A stretch of DNA of 64,000 nt, from contig NZ_CP134696.1 of NCBI RefSeq assembly GCF_031851795.1, positions 3,492,501 through 3,556,500 of the forward strand, given 5' to 3'. The notes beneath the pieces are model-generated. The model did not search any database and was not told the DNA's origin. It was given only the letters and a program-made list of their open reading frames with translations. Shown one piece after another: positions 1 to 8,064 of the stretch (the stretch's first letter is position 1; the number at the start of each line of letters is the position of its first letter). The translations under genes and the position numbers were made by a program. The stretch comes from Pontibacter sp. G13. GTDB lineage: Bacteria; Bacteroidota; Bacteroidia; J057.

Positions 1-24
1 GGGCCTTGGTCGGCAAAGCAGAGG

Positions 25-252
25 CATTTGGGCGTATCCCCGCGGGCTTGGCCGATGCATGTTTCTTGGCAAATGAATCGCGGGGTCAGGCCCTTTCGGT
101 CTACGCGGTCGCTTCGGTCGGTGGAAAGATGACCCCTAACCTTCCATCCGCTCTCTGCATTTCGTCAGACACCTAGCATGAATCCCCCACCGACTACACC
201 TTCAGACCCTTTACGCCGCCACAGACAGCCGCACAGGGAGATCTGGCATGTG
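25..252 (+). repeat. Dispersed structured element, copy A
   Basis: First of six copies of a noncoding element in this window. It opens with ATTTGGGCGT and closes with a tail reading CCGCACAGGGAG then CATGTG. Stem 1 pairs CCCCGCG (38-44) with CGCGGGG (79-85). Stem 2 pairs GTCGGTGG (117-124) with CCACCGAC (187-194) around a long variable loop. Its first 74 bases and last 46 bases are almost identical to copy B at 1912-2096. No convincing ORF lies inside. I cannot match it to a named RNA or mobile element family; similar dispersed sequences are, from memory, common in Bacteroidota genomes. Confidence 0.8.
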
Positions 253-283
253 AAGAAAACTCGATTGAAGCTATTGACGTTTA

Positions 284-319
284 GTTGACAAATTTCTATT
301 TTACTACATATTTGTCAAC
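284..319 (+). promoter_or_regulatory. Inverted-repeat operator and promoter of the XRE/PIN unit
   Basis: A perfect 10-base inverted repeat, GTTGACAAAT (284-293) and ATTTGTCAAC (310-319), separated by 16 bases, lies 11 bases before the XRE gene start. The left arm contains TTGACA, so the repeat overlaps a likely -35 or -33 region. XRE-type antitoxins usually bind such palindromes and repress their own operon; autoregulation here is an inference from position and symmetry. Confidence 0.65.
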
Positions 320-330
320 CAAACTTGGAG

Positions 331-1392
331 ATGAACCCTCAAATTGCCCAGCGTATCAAACGAGCCCGATTGCTTAACTGCCTATCTCAGCAAGAGTTAG
401 CGGAGGCACTAGGGATATCCAAGCAAATGGTCAGCAGATACGAAAAAGGAGACACTATACCTGCCAGCCAGAAATTGATTCAATTGGCCAATTTGTTTGA
501 GGTGAAGGTGGATTTCTTCTTCCAAACCCTCAATCTAGAGCTAGGCGAGATCCGGTTTCGCAAAAAATCTACCCTTTCCCAAAAGCGAATTGCATCCATC
601 AAAGAGCAGATTCGGACCCGACTTGAACATTATCTCTGGATTGAAAATTTGCTGGGCATTGACTTCCAATTTGAATCACCGCTCAAACATTTCAACCCAA
701 AAAATCTAGGTGATCTGGAGGAAGCCGCCCTGAAAATTCGCAGGGCCTGGGACATTGGAACCGATCCCATCTTCAACCTGATCCAGATGCTCGAAAACCA
801 AGAAATCAAAGTGATCGAGCTTACTGACATCCCCGAAAATTTTGACGGATTGGCCACCTTCGCAGACGATAAATACCCCGTGATTGTACTCAATGGAGCT
901 TTTCCGGTCGAACGCAAACGATTTACCCTCATGCATGAATTGGGGCATCTCCTCCTGAATCTCTCCAGTTTTGCTCCCAAAGAAGAGGAAAAATTCTGCA
1001 ACCGATTCGCCGGAGAGATGCTATTCCCCAAACCAGATGTGATCAGGGAATTTGGCGGCATTCGGCGAGAGATCAACCTACAAGAGCTGATCGCCATCCA
1101 AAAAAAATATGGATTGAGCATTCAAGCAATCGTGTACAGGCTGGTGGATTGTGGCGTATTCAATCAGCGTCAACACGCCCAGTTTTACAAGATGCTCAAA
1201 GCCCATCCTGACTTGCAAGAATTGGTGGATGCATCCCGATTCGAAACCCCTGAGCGATCGGATCGATTCGAGCAATTGGTCTATCGTGCACTCGCCCAGG
1301 AGGACATTTCCATCAGCAAAGCCGCAAGTCTCCTCGATCAATCCATATCCCTCGTCAAGGAAACCGCACTCATCCACCTCGGCGCTTCATGA
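331..1392 (+). CDS. XRE-family regulator with ImmA/IrrE metallopeptidase domain (antitoxin-like)
   Basis: 353 residues. The N-terminus (about 7-63) is a Cro/C1-type helix-turn-helix with SKQMVSRYEKG as the recognition region. The middle holds an ImmA/IrrE (COG2856) zinc peptidase domain with HELGH at 202-206 and a downstream acidic stretch that can supply the third ligand. In this family the HTH part represses the operon and the peptidase part cleaves or senses a partner. The ATG at 331 is preferred to a TTG six bases upstream. The last codons overlap the PIN gene by four bases (ATGA), so the two are translationally coupled. An almost perfect palindrome sits just upstream. The pairing with a PIN protein points to a toxin-antitoxin-type unit, with this protein as the antitoxin or regulator. 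Confidence 0.85.
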   Translation: MNPQIAQRIKRARLLNCLSQQELAEALGISKQMVSRYEKGDTIPASQKLIQLANLFEVKVDFFFQTLNLELGEIRFRKKSTLSQKRIASIKEQIRTRLEHYLWIENLLGIDFQFESPLKHFNPKNLGDLEEAALKIRRAWDIGTDPIFNLIQMLENQEIKVIELTDIPENFDGLATFADDKYPVIVLNGAFPVERKRFTLMHELGHLLLNLSSFAPKEEEKFCNRFAGEMLFPKPDVIREFGGIRREINLQELIAIQKKYGLSIQAIVYRLVDCGVFNQRQHAQFYKMLKAHPDLQELVDASRFETPERSDRFEQLVYRALAQEDISISKAASLLDQSISLVKETALIHLGAS

Positions 1393-1898
1393 ATATACTG
1401 GTCAACGATGCCAACATTCTCATAGACCTCATCAAACTTGACTTCATGGATGCCTTCATGAAGCTGGAGGCCCGACTCATGACTACAGATTTTGTCCTCA
1501 ATGAGCTTGATCCCGATCAACAAAAACTGCTAGGGCCCTACTTAGAAAATCACTCCCTAACCTCCATTTCCACCGAATCCGTGGATGATTTTCAGGGAAT
1601 TTATCAACTTCTGGGGGCGCACACTGGATTGAGTTTTGAAGATTGCTCCGTCTGGTATTACAGCATACAACTGGCCGCTACATTGGTCACGGGAGATGGC
1701 AAGCTTCGAAAAACGGCTCGCAAAAGTGGGGTAGAAGTACGAGGAATCATTTTCCTCTTCGATGAGATGCTTGCTCAAGGGGTGATCACGAAGCAACTGG
1801 CCATTGAAAAAATGCAAGCATTACGTGCACTGAACCCCCGTCTTCCACAGCAAGAAATGGAGCGCAGACTGAAACAATGGCATGATGGCGAAGCCTAG
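1389..1898 (+). CDS. PIN-domain protein (toxin-like ribonuclease)
   Basis: 169 residues. The fold signature is that of PIN nucleases: an N-terminal strand ending in Asp7, then Glu39, Asp85 within LSFEDCSVW, and Asp103 in TGDGKLR. These four acidic residues are the usual metal-binding set, so the enzyme looks intact. PIN proteins of toxin-antitoxin systems cleave RNA, often tRNA or mRNA. The start overlaps the stop of the XRE/ImmA gene by four bases, and no other gene separates it from the flanking repeat at 1912. The predicted role is toxin of the pair; the target RNA is unknown. It is more divergent than classical VapC, resembling the DUF3368-like PIN branch. Confidence 0.75.
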   Translation: MNILVNDANILIDLIKLDFMDAFMKLEARLMTTDFVLNELDPDQQKLLGPYLENHSLTSISTESVDDFQGIYQLLGAHTGLSFEDCSVWYYSIQLAATLVTGDGKLRKTARKSGVEVRGIIFLFDEMLAQGVITKQLAIEKMQALRALNPRLPQQEMERRLKQWHDGEA

Positions 1899-1911
1899 GA
1901 TGGTGAATGAT

Positions 1912-2096
1912 CATTTGGGCGTATCCCCGCGGGCTTGGCCGATGCATGTCCCTTGGCAAATGAATCGCGGGGTCAGGCCCTTTCAGGCTCGTCGATGACT
2001 CGGTCCCTCCGCTTGGGCTCCGGGACTTCGGCTGCGCCTACCCTTACAGGCCCTTTACGCCGCCACAGACAGCCGCACAGGGAGATCTGGCATGTG
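1912..2096 (+). repeat. Dispersed structured element, copy B
   Basis: Second copy in the same orientation as copy A, beginning 14 bases after the PIN stop codon. The left 74 bases differ from copy A at only about three positions and the right 46 bases (2051-2096) are identical to 207-252. The middle is shorter and different: a stem of GTCCC with GGGAC replaces the longer stem 2. Together the two copies form direct repeats around the XRE/PIN unit, 1887 bases apart. Confidence 0.8.
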
Positions 2097-2132
2097 CTAA
2101 TTTTGTGTATCTTATCATACCAACAGATCCGT

Positions 2133-2708
2133 ATGAATCCGATCATCACCAGCAAAATCTTGGGCCAACTCCCCGACGATGCTTTTGCACAATTCTGCGC
2201 AGAGCAACGGGATCTCCGGATCGAGCGGAACTCGGATGGAACCGTCATCATCATGGCCCCTACCTTCTCTGAAAGCGGTCGCATCAATATGGCCATTGGC
2301 GCAGCCGTTTACTTTTGGAATCAACAATCCAAAGCAGGCGTTGTATTCGATTCCTCCGCAGGATTTTCACTCCCCAATGGCGCGCTCAGATCTCCAGATG
2401 TATCTTGGGTATCTCAAGATCGGCTCGATGCTCTGGAGAATCGGACAGGCTATCTACCGCTTTGTCCGGATTTTGTGATGGAGTTGAGATCTGAATCAGA
2501 TCGCCTTCCCTTGCTACAGGAGAAAATGGCGGAGTACCTCTCTCAAGGCGCCAAGCTCGGGTGGCTTATCGATCCTGTCGAGAATCAGGTCTTCATCTAT
2601 TCAGCAGAAAACGGAACCTCCCAACAGATTGGCTGGGAAACTCCGCTTTCAGGTGATCCCGTTTTGCCGGGGTTCACTATCGACATGTCCGACATTATCC
2701 AGCCGTAA
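2133..2708 (+). CDS. Uma2-family (DUF820) restriction-endonuclease-fold protein
   Basis: 191 residues from the ATG at 2133; the reading frame stays open upstream through repeat copy B, but that part is not protein-like. Diagnostic pieces are RSPDVSW, FVMELRSESD and the stretch QEKMAEYLSQGAKLGWLIDP, which carry the Asp and Glu-x-x-Ser/Lys-like positions of the PD-(D/E)xK nuclease fold of Uma2 proteins. Uma2 genes are abundant in cyanobacteria and Bacteroidota; their biological role is poorly known and many look like accessory genes. The 3' end overlaps the convergent oxidoreductase gene by 14 bases. Its position directly after the bracketed toxin-antitoxin unit suggests it belongs to the same accessory insertion. 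Confidence 0.8.
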   Translation: MNPIITSKILGQLPDDAFAQFCAEQRDLRIERNSDGTVIIMAPTFSESGRINMAIGAAVYFWNQQSKAGVVFDSSAGFSLPNGALRSPDVSWVSQDRLDALENRTGYLPLCPDFVMELRSESDRLPLLQEKMAEYLSQGAKLGWLIDPVENQVFIYSAENGTSQQIGWETPLSGDPVLPGFTIDMSDIIQP

Positions 2709-3762
2709 CTGGCGCGGGAGCATCCAGCCATTCCGACCCTTCCACCTCAAACACCAAATCCTTCCCGTAAGCATTGGAAGGGGTCTGAAACCCTGCTTTC
2801 CAATTTCCAGCCATCACCTTTTCCGCAATATCCAGTGCCATGATAGAGGTCAATTTGTACCCTTCCATCGTCTTGAGTCGCGCCGTGATGTGATTTCCCT
2901 GATCGTCCCAAGCCTCACCCCAAAGTAGCACATAGCCGCTCGTACGGGTATTCTGATCGGGGCCAGCTGGACGTTTGTCGATTTGCTTTTTGAGGTAGCG
3001 CTTGACGAATGGCATTCCCAGCAGCCAACCGAGATAGCGCCCGCGCTTCATATTGGCGATGGTTTTGGGAGGCATGGCGAGGAAGACTTTGATATTGGGA
3101 ATTCCTGTGCTGTAAAACCCTGTAGACACATCGCCCCAAGGAATCGTCACAGCACTCAATTCCCCTTCTCCAAAATCAATTTTCCGGACTTCGTAGGCAT
3201 TGGGTACCACCCGAATTCGGCCATCTTCGCGGATCATCCCTCCTTTTTCCATGTGTTCAACCGCGGTTTTGGCGGTACCTCGGGAGAGCCCCCCTTTGGT
3301 TTTGAATCCGAGATTGAGGTGGGTCGCAGACGGAAGTGCTGCCTTCAGATTCGCTGCTAGGCTATCGGTAGGCACCACATCAAATCCCGTCCCCGGCAGG
3401 ATCATGATATTTTTTTGCTTGGCTTGGCTGTCCCGAGAGGCAGCTGCTTCAAACACGGGAATCTCCCCGGTGATATCCAGATAATGAATGCCCAATCTCA
3501 AGCAAGCATCCATCATCGGGCCGGCTGTATGAACAAATGGGCCTGCACAGTGCAAAACCACCGTGATACCAGCCAAACCAGCATCTACCTGAGCAGGCTG
3601 ATCCAGTGAAAAAATGCGCGCTTCAAAACCGAGGGAATCCGCAATTTCCTGAACGGCAGCGGCATTTCTGCCAGCCAAGATCACTTCAGTTCCGCGGGAT
3701 TTGGCCAATTCGGCGATCAGTTCGCCGGTATATCCATTGGCTCCATAAATCAAGATAGCCAT
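2695..3762 (-). CDS. Saccharopine dehydrogenase-like NAD(P)-binding oxidoreductase
   Basis: 355 residues. It begins with a Rossmann nucleotide-binding loop, GANGYTGELIAELA at about 6-19, followed by VILAGRN and a second conserved patch, VLHCAGPF, both typical of the saccharopine dehydrogenase-like / trans-acting enoyl reductase family (COG3268). Members reduce or oxidise unknown, often lipid-linked, substrates, and most are not true lysine-pathway enzymes. No signal peptide is seen, so it is probably cytoplasmic. It lies 30 bases downstream of the hydrolase gene on the same strand, so the two are probably cotranscribed. Its stop lies inside the end of the convergent Uma2 gene. The substrate cannot be predicted. 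Confidence 0.8.
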   Translation of the reverse strand: MAILIYGANGYTGELIAELAKSRGTEVILAGRNAAAVQEIADSLGFEARIFSLDQPAQVDAGLAGITVVLHCAGPFVHTAGPMMDACLRLGIHYLDITGEIPVFEAAASRDSQAKQKNIMILPGTGFDVVPTDSLAANLKAALPSATHLNLGFKTKGGLSRGTAKTAVEHMEKGGMIREDGRIRVVPNAYEVRKIDFGEGELSAVTIPWGDVSTGFYSTGIPNIKVFLAMPPKTIANMKRGRYLGWLLGMPFVKRYLKKQIDKRPAGPDQNTRTSGYVLLWGEAWDDQGNHITARLKTMEGYKLTSIMALDIAEKVMAGNWKAGFQTPSNAYGKDLVFEVEGSEWLDAPAPVTAG

Positions 3763-3792
3763 GTAGCAGCAGTTAGGTTGATGAGAGAATGA

Positions 3793-4479
3793 TTATCCAA
3801 AGAATTGGAGGGCGTGATAGGCGAGGGGTTCCAGATTCACCTTTTCGATAGGATGTGGTGTTTCTGGCAACACCATGAGGTGCGCATTGGGCAGATGCTC
3901 ATAGGCCCAATTACTTCCGGGCAATCCGGCCATCTTGTCCTTGTCTCCGACTCCAATAACCACGGGATGGTCGATCGCTTCCAAGGTCGGCTGGGTCAGA
4001 TCGGGCTGATTGCCCAGATGAAGCATCATTTCAGCTGTTTTTTGGAGGACAATCTTCCAATCTTGAGGAGCATGTCTTTGTTCTAGAACTTGAGCGAATT
4101 TGGGCACCTTTTCCAGAATCACGTCCGGGTTGAGCATTTTTACTTCCTTGGCAGCACCTTCTGGTGTCCAGTCAAATTTGGTCCCAAGCGTCATGATTTT
4201 GCCGACCTTCTCCGGGAAGTTCTTGGCTAGATATAGCGCCACGTATCCGCCCATCGAGTATCCAAACAGATCGATCTGCTCAATTCCCTGATTGGCCATC
4301 CATCCGAGGACGTCATAGGCAAAGGTCGAAATGCGGAATGGCTCATCTGTGAGCGGATTGCCACCGTGCCCGAAGAAATTGAGGGTGTGGACCTCATAGT
4401 CATCCTTGAGGAGGGATGCCAAGGGTTGTAATTGATCTTGCGCACCGATAGCGCCATGTAGGAGTAGGAGCGGTTTCAT
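3793..4479 (-). CDS. Alpha/beta hydrolase
   Basis: 228 residues from the ATG at 4479. The frame is open a further 139 codons upstream, but that part is translated from intergenic sequence including the repeat element, so it is rejected. The protein has the alpha/beta hydrolase layout: LLLLHGAIG near the N-terminus (oxyanion-hole region), the nucleophile elbow GYSMGGY, an Asp in GVGDKDKM and a C-terminal catalytic His in PETPHPIEK. The Ser-Asp-His triad is therefore complete. It is likely a small cytoplasmic esterase or carboxylesterase of the MhpC/BioH type. It precedes the saccharopine dehydrogenase-like gene by 30 bases, which suggests a shared metabolic step of unknown chemistry. Confidence 0.85.
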   Translation of the reverse strand: MKPLLLLHGAIGAQDQLQPLASLLKDDYEVHTLNFFGHGGNPLTDEPFRISTFAYDVLGWMANQGIEQIDLFGYSMGGYVALYLAKNFPEKVGKIMTLGTKFDWTPEGAAKEVKMLNPDVILEKVPKFAQVLEQRHAPQDWKIVLQKTAEMMLHLGNQPDLTQPTLEAIDHPVVIGVGDKDKMAGLPGSNWAYEHLPNAHLMVLPETPHPIEKVNLEPLAYHALQFFG

Positions 4480-4563
4480 ACTCGTAAGGTAATGAGCAAA
4501 ATCAGAAATCACCACGCTAATTTTCTGACGGGGGAGGCCACCTTCCTGAGCAGGTTCACTACT

Positions 4564-4756
4564 CAGGTGCGGCTGGCTTGTGGGGGGTGAGCTGCCTGAA
4601 GTAGCCTCCCTTGGGGAGGAGTCCCCGATCGGTTGGCGGCGATATCTCGCCAACCGATCGGGACCGAGCGTCAGCGAGTACGCAAGGCAGCGACCCGGCG
4701 ACTTATTTGTTCGGAGAATCCTGAATGTCAAGCACGCCGGGGCACCTCCAAATATA
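4564..4756 (-). repeat. Dispersed structured element, copy D
   Basis: Minus-strand copy whose 5' end (TATTTGGAGGTGCCCC) lies near 4756. Stem 1 pairs 4735-4741 with 4694-4700 as CCCGGCG/CGCCGGG, a different sequence from copy A but still perfectly paired. Stem 2 is unusually strong: a perfect 15-base pairing of 4624-4638 with 4648-4662 around a 9-base loop. The right end carries the CAAGCCAGCCGCACC version of the tail. It sits in the gap between the hydrolase and dsbD. Confidence 0.75.
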
Positions 4757-5024
4757 GATCTGCTAAAACCGAAAGGAGCTTCCTCATGACTGAGAAAGCT
4801 CCATACCATTTTTATAATCACACAAACTAGGATGCATAACACCATCGCATACCTATTGTTTTTCATGCCGCTCCAGTAAAGCGTACAGAGCGCCATGCAA
4901 ACGAGGTTTTCAGGTATTGTTTACCCAGTCAATTCAAGATACATGATTTTCCCACCGACTCAACTAACACACTTAGGATCAATCTAGTATCTGTTGTAAG
5001 ATTTCCCTTTGGGTGTCACCCAAC
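4757..5024. other. Intergenic remainder, nothing recognised
   Basis: Between repeat copy D and the dsbD terminator I see AT-richer sequence without a convincing gene, tRNA or further repeat. Short open frames here have no protein-like features. It may contain the promoter of the hydrolase gene, but no clear TAnnTTTG box was found. Confidence 0.4.
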
Positions 5025-5025
5025 T

Positions 5026-5068
5026 GTCCAAAAACAGAAACCGGGAACCTCCAATTGGAAGTTCCCGG
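5026..5068 (-). terminator. Rho-independent terminator of dsbD
   Basis: Read leftward, the stem CCGGGAACTTCC pairs with GGAGGTTCCCGG around AATT (5041-5068) and is followed by a T-rich run TTTCTGTTTTTGG. It lies 25 bases after the dsbD stop codon. The stem is nearly perfect. Confidence 0.85.
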
Positions 5069-5092
5069 TTGTAAGATTTTCGGATTTCTCGA

Positions 5093-7630
5093 CTAAGGAT
5101 GGCGGCGTTTGAATTCCTCCAATCCACGCTTGAAGAAGTCGCGGAAGTAGATCTCGTCAGAAACCCCATCATACCCTGTTGGATCAATCAAGTTGGATTT
5201 GTCATGATCCATCAGCACATAGTACGGCTGGGAATTGTTGCCATATTGCTCAAATTGGAAATTGATCCATTTGTCTCCGACTGTTCTCAGTTTTTTACCA
5301 GCGGCAGTGGTGAGCTTTTTGGGCAATTTCTCGCGATCATCCGTGTAGAGCGAAATCAGTACATACTCCTCGGTGATCATTTGTTTGATCGCTGGATCTG
5401 GCCAAACGGATTTTTCGAGATGGCGGCAATTGCTACAAGTATGCCCCGTGAAGTCCAAGAATACGGGCTTGTTGACTTTCTTGGCATATTCGAGCCCTTG
5501 TTCCAAGTCATAGAATGCACAGAATCCGAGCGGGGTATCTTTGGACAAGTGGCCATTGACCTTGTCTGGATAATTGCAGATGTCATGTTGTGAACCTTTG
5601 GCACCGCCGCTTCCTTGGATCAGGGCCAGTTGATCTTGGTTGATCAAAACCCCAATATCCTGAGTTCCGGACGGGAAGAATCCGCCCAACATCTTCAAGG
5701 GGGCTCCCCAAAGACCGGGTACGAGATACAACACAAACCAGAAGGAGATCATGGACAAGATCAAGCGCGGTACAGGAAGCTGCTCAACTTCGGTGTAGTC
5801 ATGTGGCAGACGAATCTTGCCGAGCAAGTACAAGCCTACCATGGAGAAAATCACGATCCAAGCTCCGATGAAGATTTCGCGATCGAGCAATCCCCAGTGC
5901 ATAACCAGATCCGCACGGCTGAGGTAGATCAGTGCGAGGGCCAATTCTCCGAAGCCCAATACTACTTTCAGTGAATTCATCCATCCTCCAGACTTGGGCA
6001 TGGATTTCAGCAGAGATGGGAAAATCGCCAAGAGCATGAATGGAATCGCCATCGAAGCAGAATATGCCAGCATCACCAAGATCGGCACAGCGACCTCTCC
6101 CGTAGTTGCGGCAGTTCCCAACACACTCGCGACAATCGGTCCGGTACAAGAGAAGGAAGTAACGACCAATCCAAGGGCCAAGAGGAAAATTCCGATCAAT
6201 CCACCTCGATCACTTCCTTTGGAGATGGAAGTAGACCAAGAAGACGGCAGGGCAATCTCGAACATTCCCAGGAAGGAAAGTGCGAAAATGACCAATACCA
6301 CGAAGAAGAATACATTGAAGGTCGGGCTATTGGCGATCTCCTGAATGACTGGAGCCCCGAATAGGACGACCAAAATCGTCGTCAATCCCGTGTAGATGAC
6401 GATGATGGACAGGCCGTAGATGATCGCATTCCGAATTCCTTTGGCTCGGCTCCCGCTCTGTTTCGTGAAGAAGGAGATGGTAAACGGAATCATCGGGAAT
6501 ACACAGGGGGTCAGCAAGGAACCGAATCCTAGCACAATGGCCAATACGATCATTCCCCCTAGGGTATCTTCTTTCTTTTCTCCGCCATTCGTGGGCGTTT
6601 CGGCACCGGCTTCGGCCGATGCGGGAGCTGTTGTTGCCTCGGACTTGAACTCCACAAACAACTCCACCTTGCCTTTGGTGCATTTCGTTTCATCGCAGAC
6701 TTGGTAGGACAAGTAGCCATCGAGCACAGGTGCTTCCTCGGTGATCTCGATTACCTGCCTGAAGGTCACCTTATTTTGGAACAGGGTGACTTCTTCGTTG
6801 GTACCCCAGATCTCGTCTTTTTCACGAATGGGGGTCCCAATTTCTTCCAGCTTGCCGATGACTTTCACGCCTTTGGACCGGCCATTGAGGTTGAAGGTAG
6901 TCGGAAGGCCCATGGGTTTCTTGGGCGGAATGGAAGAATAGACGTGGAATCCATTGTCGATTTTTGCGGAGAAAACCAGCGTTACCTGATCACCCATCTT
7001 CAGATTCTCTGAGTCCTCAACCGTGGTCGTCCAATGAATCGAGGAGAGTAATTCGTCATCTGTACGCTGCTTGGGGGTAGGAGTGGCTACTTGCTCAGGC
7101 TCCGGTTGGCGCTCAGTTGCGGCTGGGGAAGTGGGTGCGGCTTGCTGGGCGACCTTGGTTTCGATGGCTTGGTCGACATCGAAAGTCCCCGGTACACATC
7201 TTGAGTCATCACAGACCTGCAAACGCATATACCCTTTCAATTGGGCGTTTTCAGCTGTTACCTTGATCTTCTGCTTATAGACGACATGATCGTGATACGT
7301 GGTTATCTCAAATTCGAAGACATCGTCAAAGACCGTTTCCTTGTGTCCTTCATCATAAAATTTTCCTACCAGTTCAACCCCAGTTGCATCTTCAAGGTGA
7401 AAGGTAGCCGCAACCATCTGTGCTTCTTCCTTTTGAATGGCGCCATACATGTGATACCCTTTATCGATATCAGCTTGGATGATGAGGGTGGCTTCTTGTC
7501 CTACTTCCAGCGCTCCAGCGGGCTCAATGGAATAGGTCATGTTTACAGCATCTGGAACTCCTTGCCCATAGGAGGCGGCAAATACCGCAACCAAAAGCGT
7601 TGAGAACAGAAATTTCAAATGTCGGATCAT
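5093..7630 (-). CDS. dsbD: Protein-disulfide reductase DsbD with duplicated N-terminal domain
   Basis: 845 residues from the ATG at 7630 (signal peptide through about residue 20). DsbD moves electrons from cytoplasmic thioredoxin across the inner membrane to periplasmic thiol proteins. Domains in order: two tandem DsbD-alpha-like immunoglobulin domains (about 28-135 and 185-330, each with a Cys pair, VCDDSRC and VCDETKC), a membrane core of about eight helices with the paired cysteines in LTPCVFPMIP and SFSCTGP, and a C-terminal thioredoxin-like domain with CSNC at 732-735. E. coli DsbD has only one alpha domain, so the duplication is notable. A free-standing alpha-domain paralogue lies 434 bases upstream on the same strand. 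A strong terminator follows. Confidence 0.92.
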   Translation of the reverse strand: MIRHLKFLFSTLLVAVFAASYGQGVPDAVNMTYSIEPAGALEVGQEATLIIQADIDKGYHMYGAIQKEEAQMVAATFHLEDATGVELVGKFYDEGHKETVFDDVFEFEITTYHDHVVYKQKIKVTAENAQLKGYMRLQVCDDSRCVPGTFDVDQAIETKVAQQAAPTSPAATERQPEPEQVATPTPKQRTDDELLSSIHWTTTVEDSENLKMGDQVTLVFSAKIDNGFHVYSSIPPKKPMGLPTTFNLNGRSKGVKVIGKLEEIGTPIREKDEIWGTNEEVTLFQNKVTFRQVIEITEEAPVLDGYLSYQVCDETKCTKGKVELFVEFKSEATTAPASAEAGAETPTNGGEKKEDTLGGMIVLAIVLGFGSLLTPCVFPMIPFTISFFTKQSGSRAKGIRNAIIYGLSIIVIYTGLTTILVVLFGAPVIQEIANSPTFNVFFFVVLVIFALSFLGMFEIALPSSWSTSISKGSDRGGLIGIFLLALGLVVTSFSCTGPIVASVLGTAATTGEVAVPILVMLAYSASMAIPFMLLAIFPSLLKSMPKSGGWMNSLKVVLGFGELALALIYLSRADLVMHWGLLDREIFIGAWIVIFSMVGLYLLGKIRLPHDYTEVEQLPVPRLILSMISFWFVLYLVPGLWGAPLKMLGGFFPSGTQDIGVLINQDQLALIQGSGGAKGSQHDICNYPDKVNGHLSKDTPLGFCAFYDLEQGLEYAKKVNKPVFLDFTGHTCSNCRHLEKSVWPDPAIKQMITEEYVLISLYTDDREKLPKKLTTAAGKKLRTVGDKWINFQFEQYGNNSQPYYVLMDHDKSNLIDPTGYDGVSDEIYFRDFFKRGLEEFKRRHP

Positions 7631-7734
7631 AGGACGATAGGTTAAATCAGAAGCTAAGTATCTCGAGACATTCGTGGCGAAAGTGGCCCTGAATGGACGA
7701 GAGGTACTTCGAGTAGTCAATAGTGCCTTTTGCC

Positions 7735-7762
7735 AAAAAAGCCGGCTCTTGACGAGCCAGCC
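7735..7762 (-). terminator. Candidate terminator after the free DsbD-alpha gene
   Basis: Leftward, GCTGGCTC and GAGCCGGC form an eight-pair stem (one G-T pair) around TCAA, followed directly by TTTTTT. It lies about 300 bases after the stop of the gene ending at 8065 and about 100 bases before the start of dsbD. It would separate the two transcripts. Confidence 0.65.
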
Positions 7763-7850
7763 GAATTTCAAAGGTGTTTCATGGTCAGCATGCGGTCTTG
7801 CGCGGCTCCAGTCTCGGACAAGTCATGTGCCTTTTTGCCAAAGATTCCGC

Positions 7851-8050
7851 ACAAGCGTCCTTCAAAGGCGCCGAGATCTTGGGAGGAAGACGGCAAATAA
7901 ACCCAGATTAGGATGTGTCCAAATGAGGATTTATCTGATGATGTATCCGCTCAAACAACCTGCATAGGCGCCGAGATCTTGGGGGGAGACAAGGAAGATA
8001 AACCGAGTTTGGTGTGGCCCAAATGAGGATTTATCTGACGATGTATCCGC
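7851..8050. repeat. Two 100-base tandem repeats
   Basis: Two diverged units of exactly 100 bases, 7851-7950 and 7951-8050, each containing GGCGCCGAGATCTTGGG near its start and ending in ATTTATCTGA then GATGTATCCGC. The boundary TCCGC recurs at 7846, 7946 and 8046. The array begins 15 bases past the 3' end of the DsbD-alpha gene. Open frames through it are not protein-like. Function unknown. Confidence 0.75.
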
Positions 8051-8064
8051 ACAAGAGATCAAGC

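Noticed and set aside
4480-4896. N-terminal extension of the alpha/beta hydrolase by 139 codons
   Set aside because: The extension is translated from intergenic DNA that contains element copy D; the hydrolase fold begins at the ATG at 4479.
7631-7771. Upstream extension of dsbD
   Set aside because: It includes the terminator hairpin and no signal peptide; a clean signal peptide begins at 7630.
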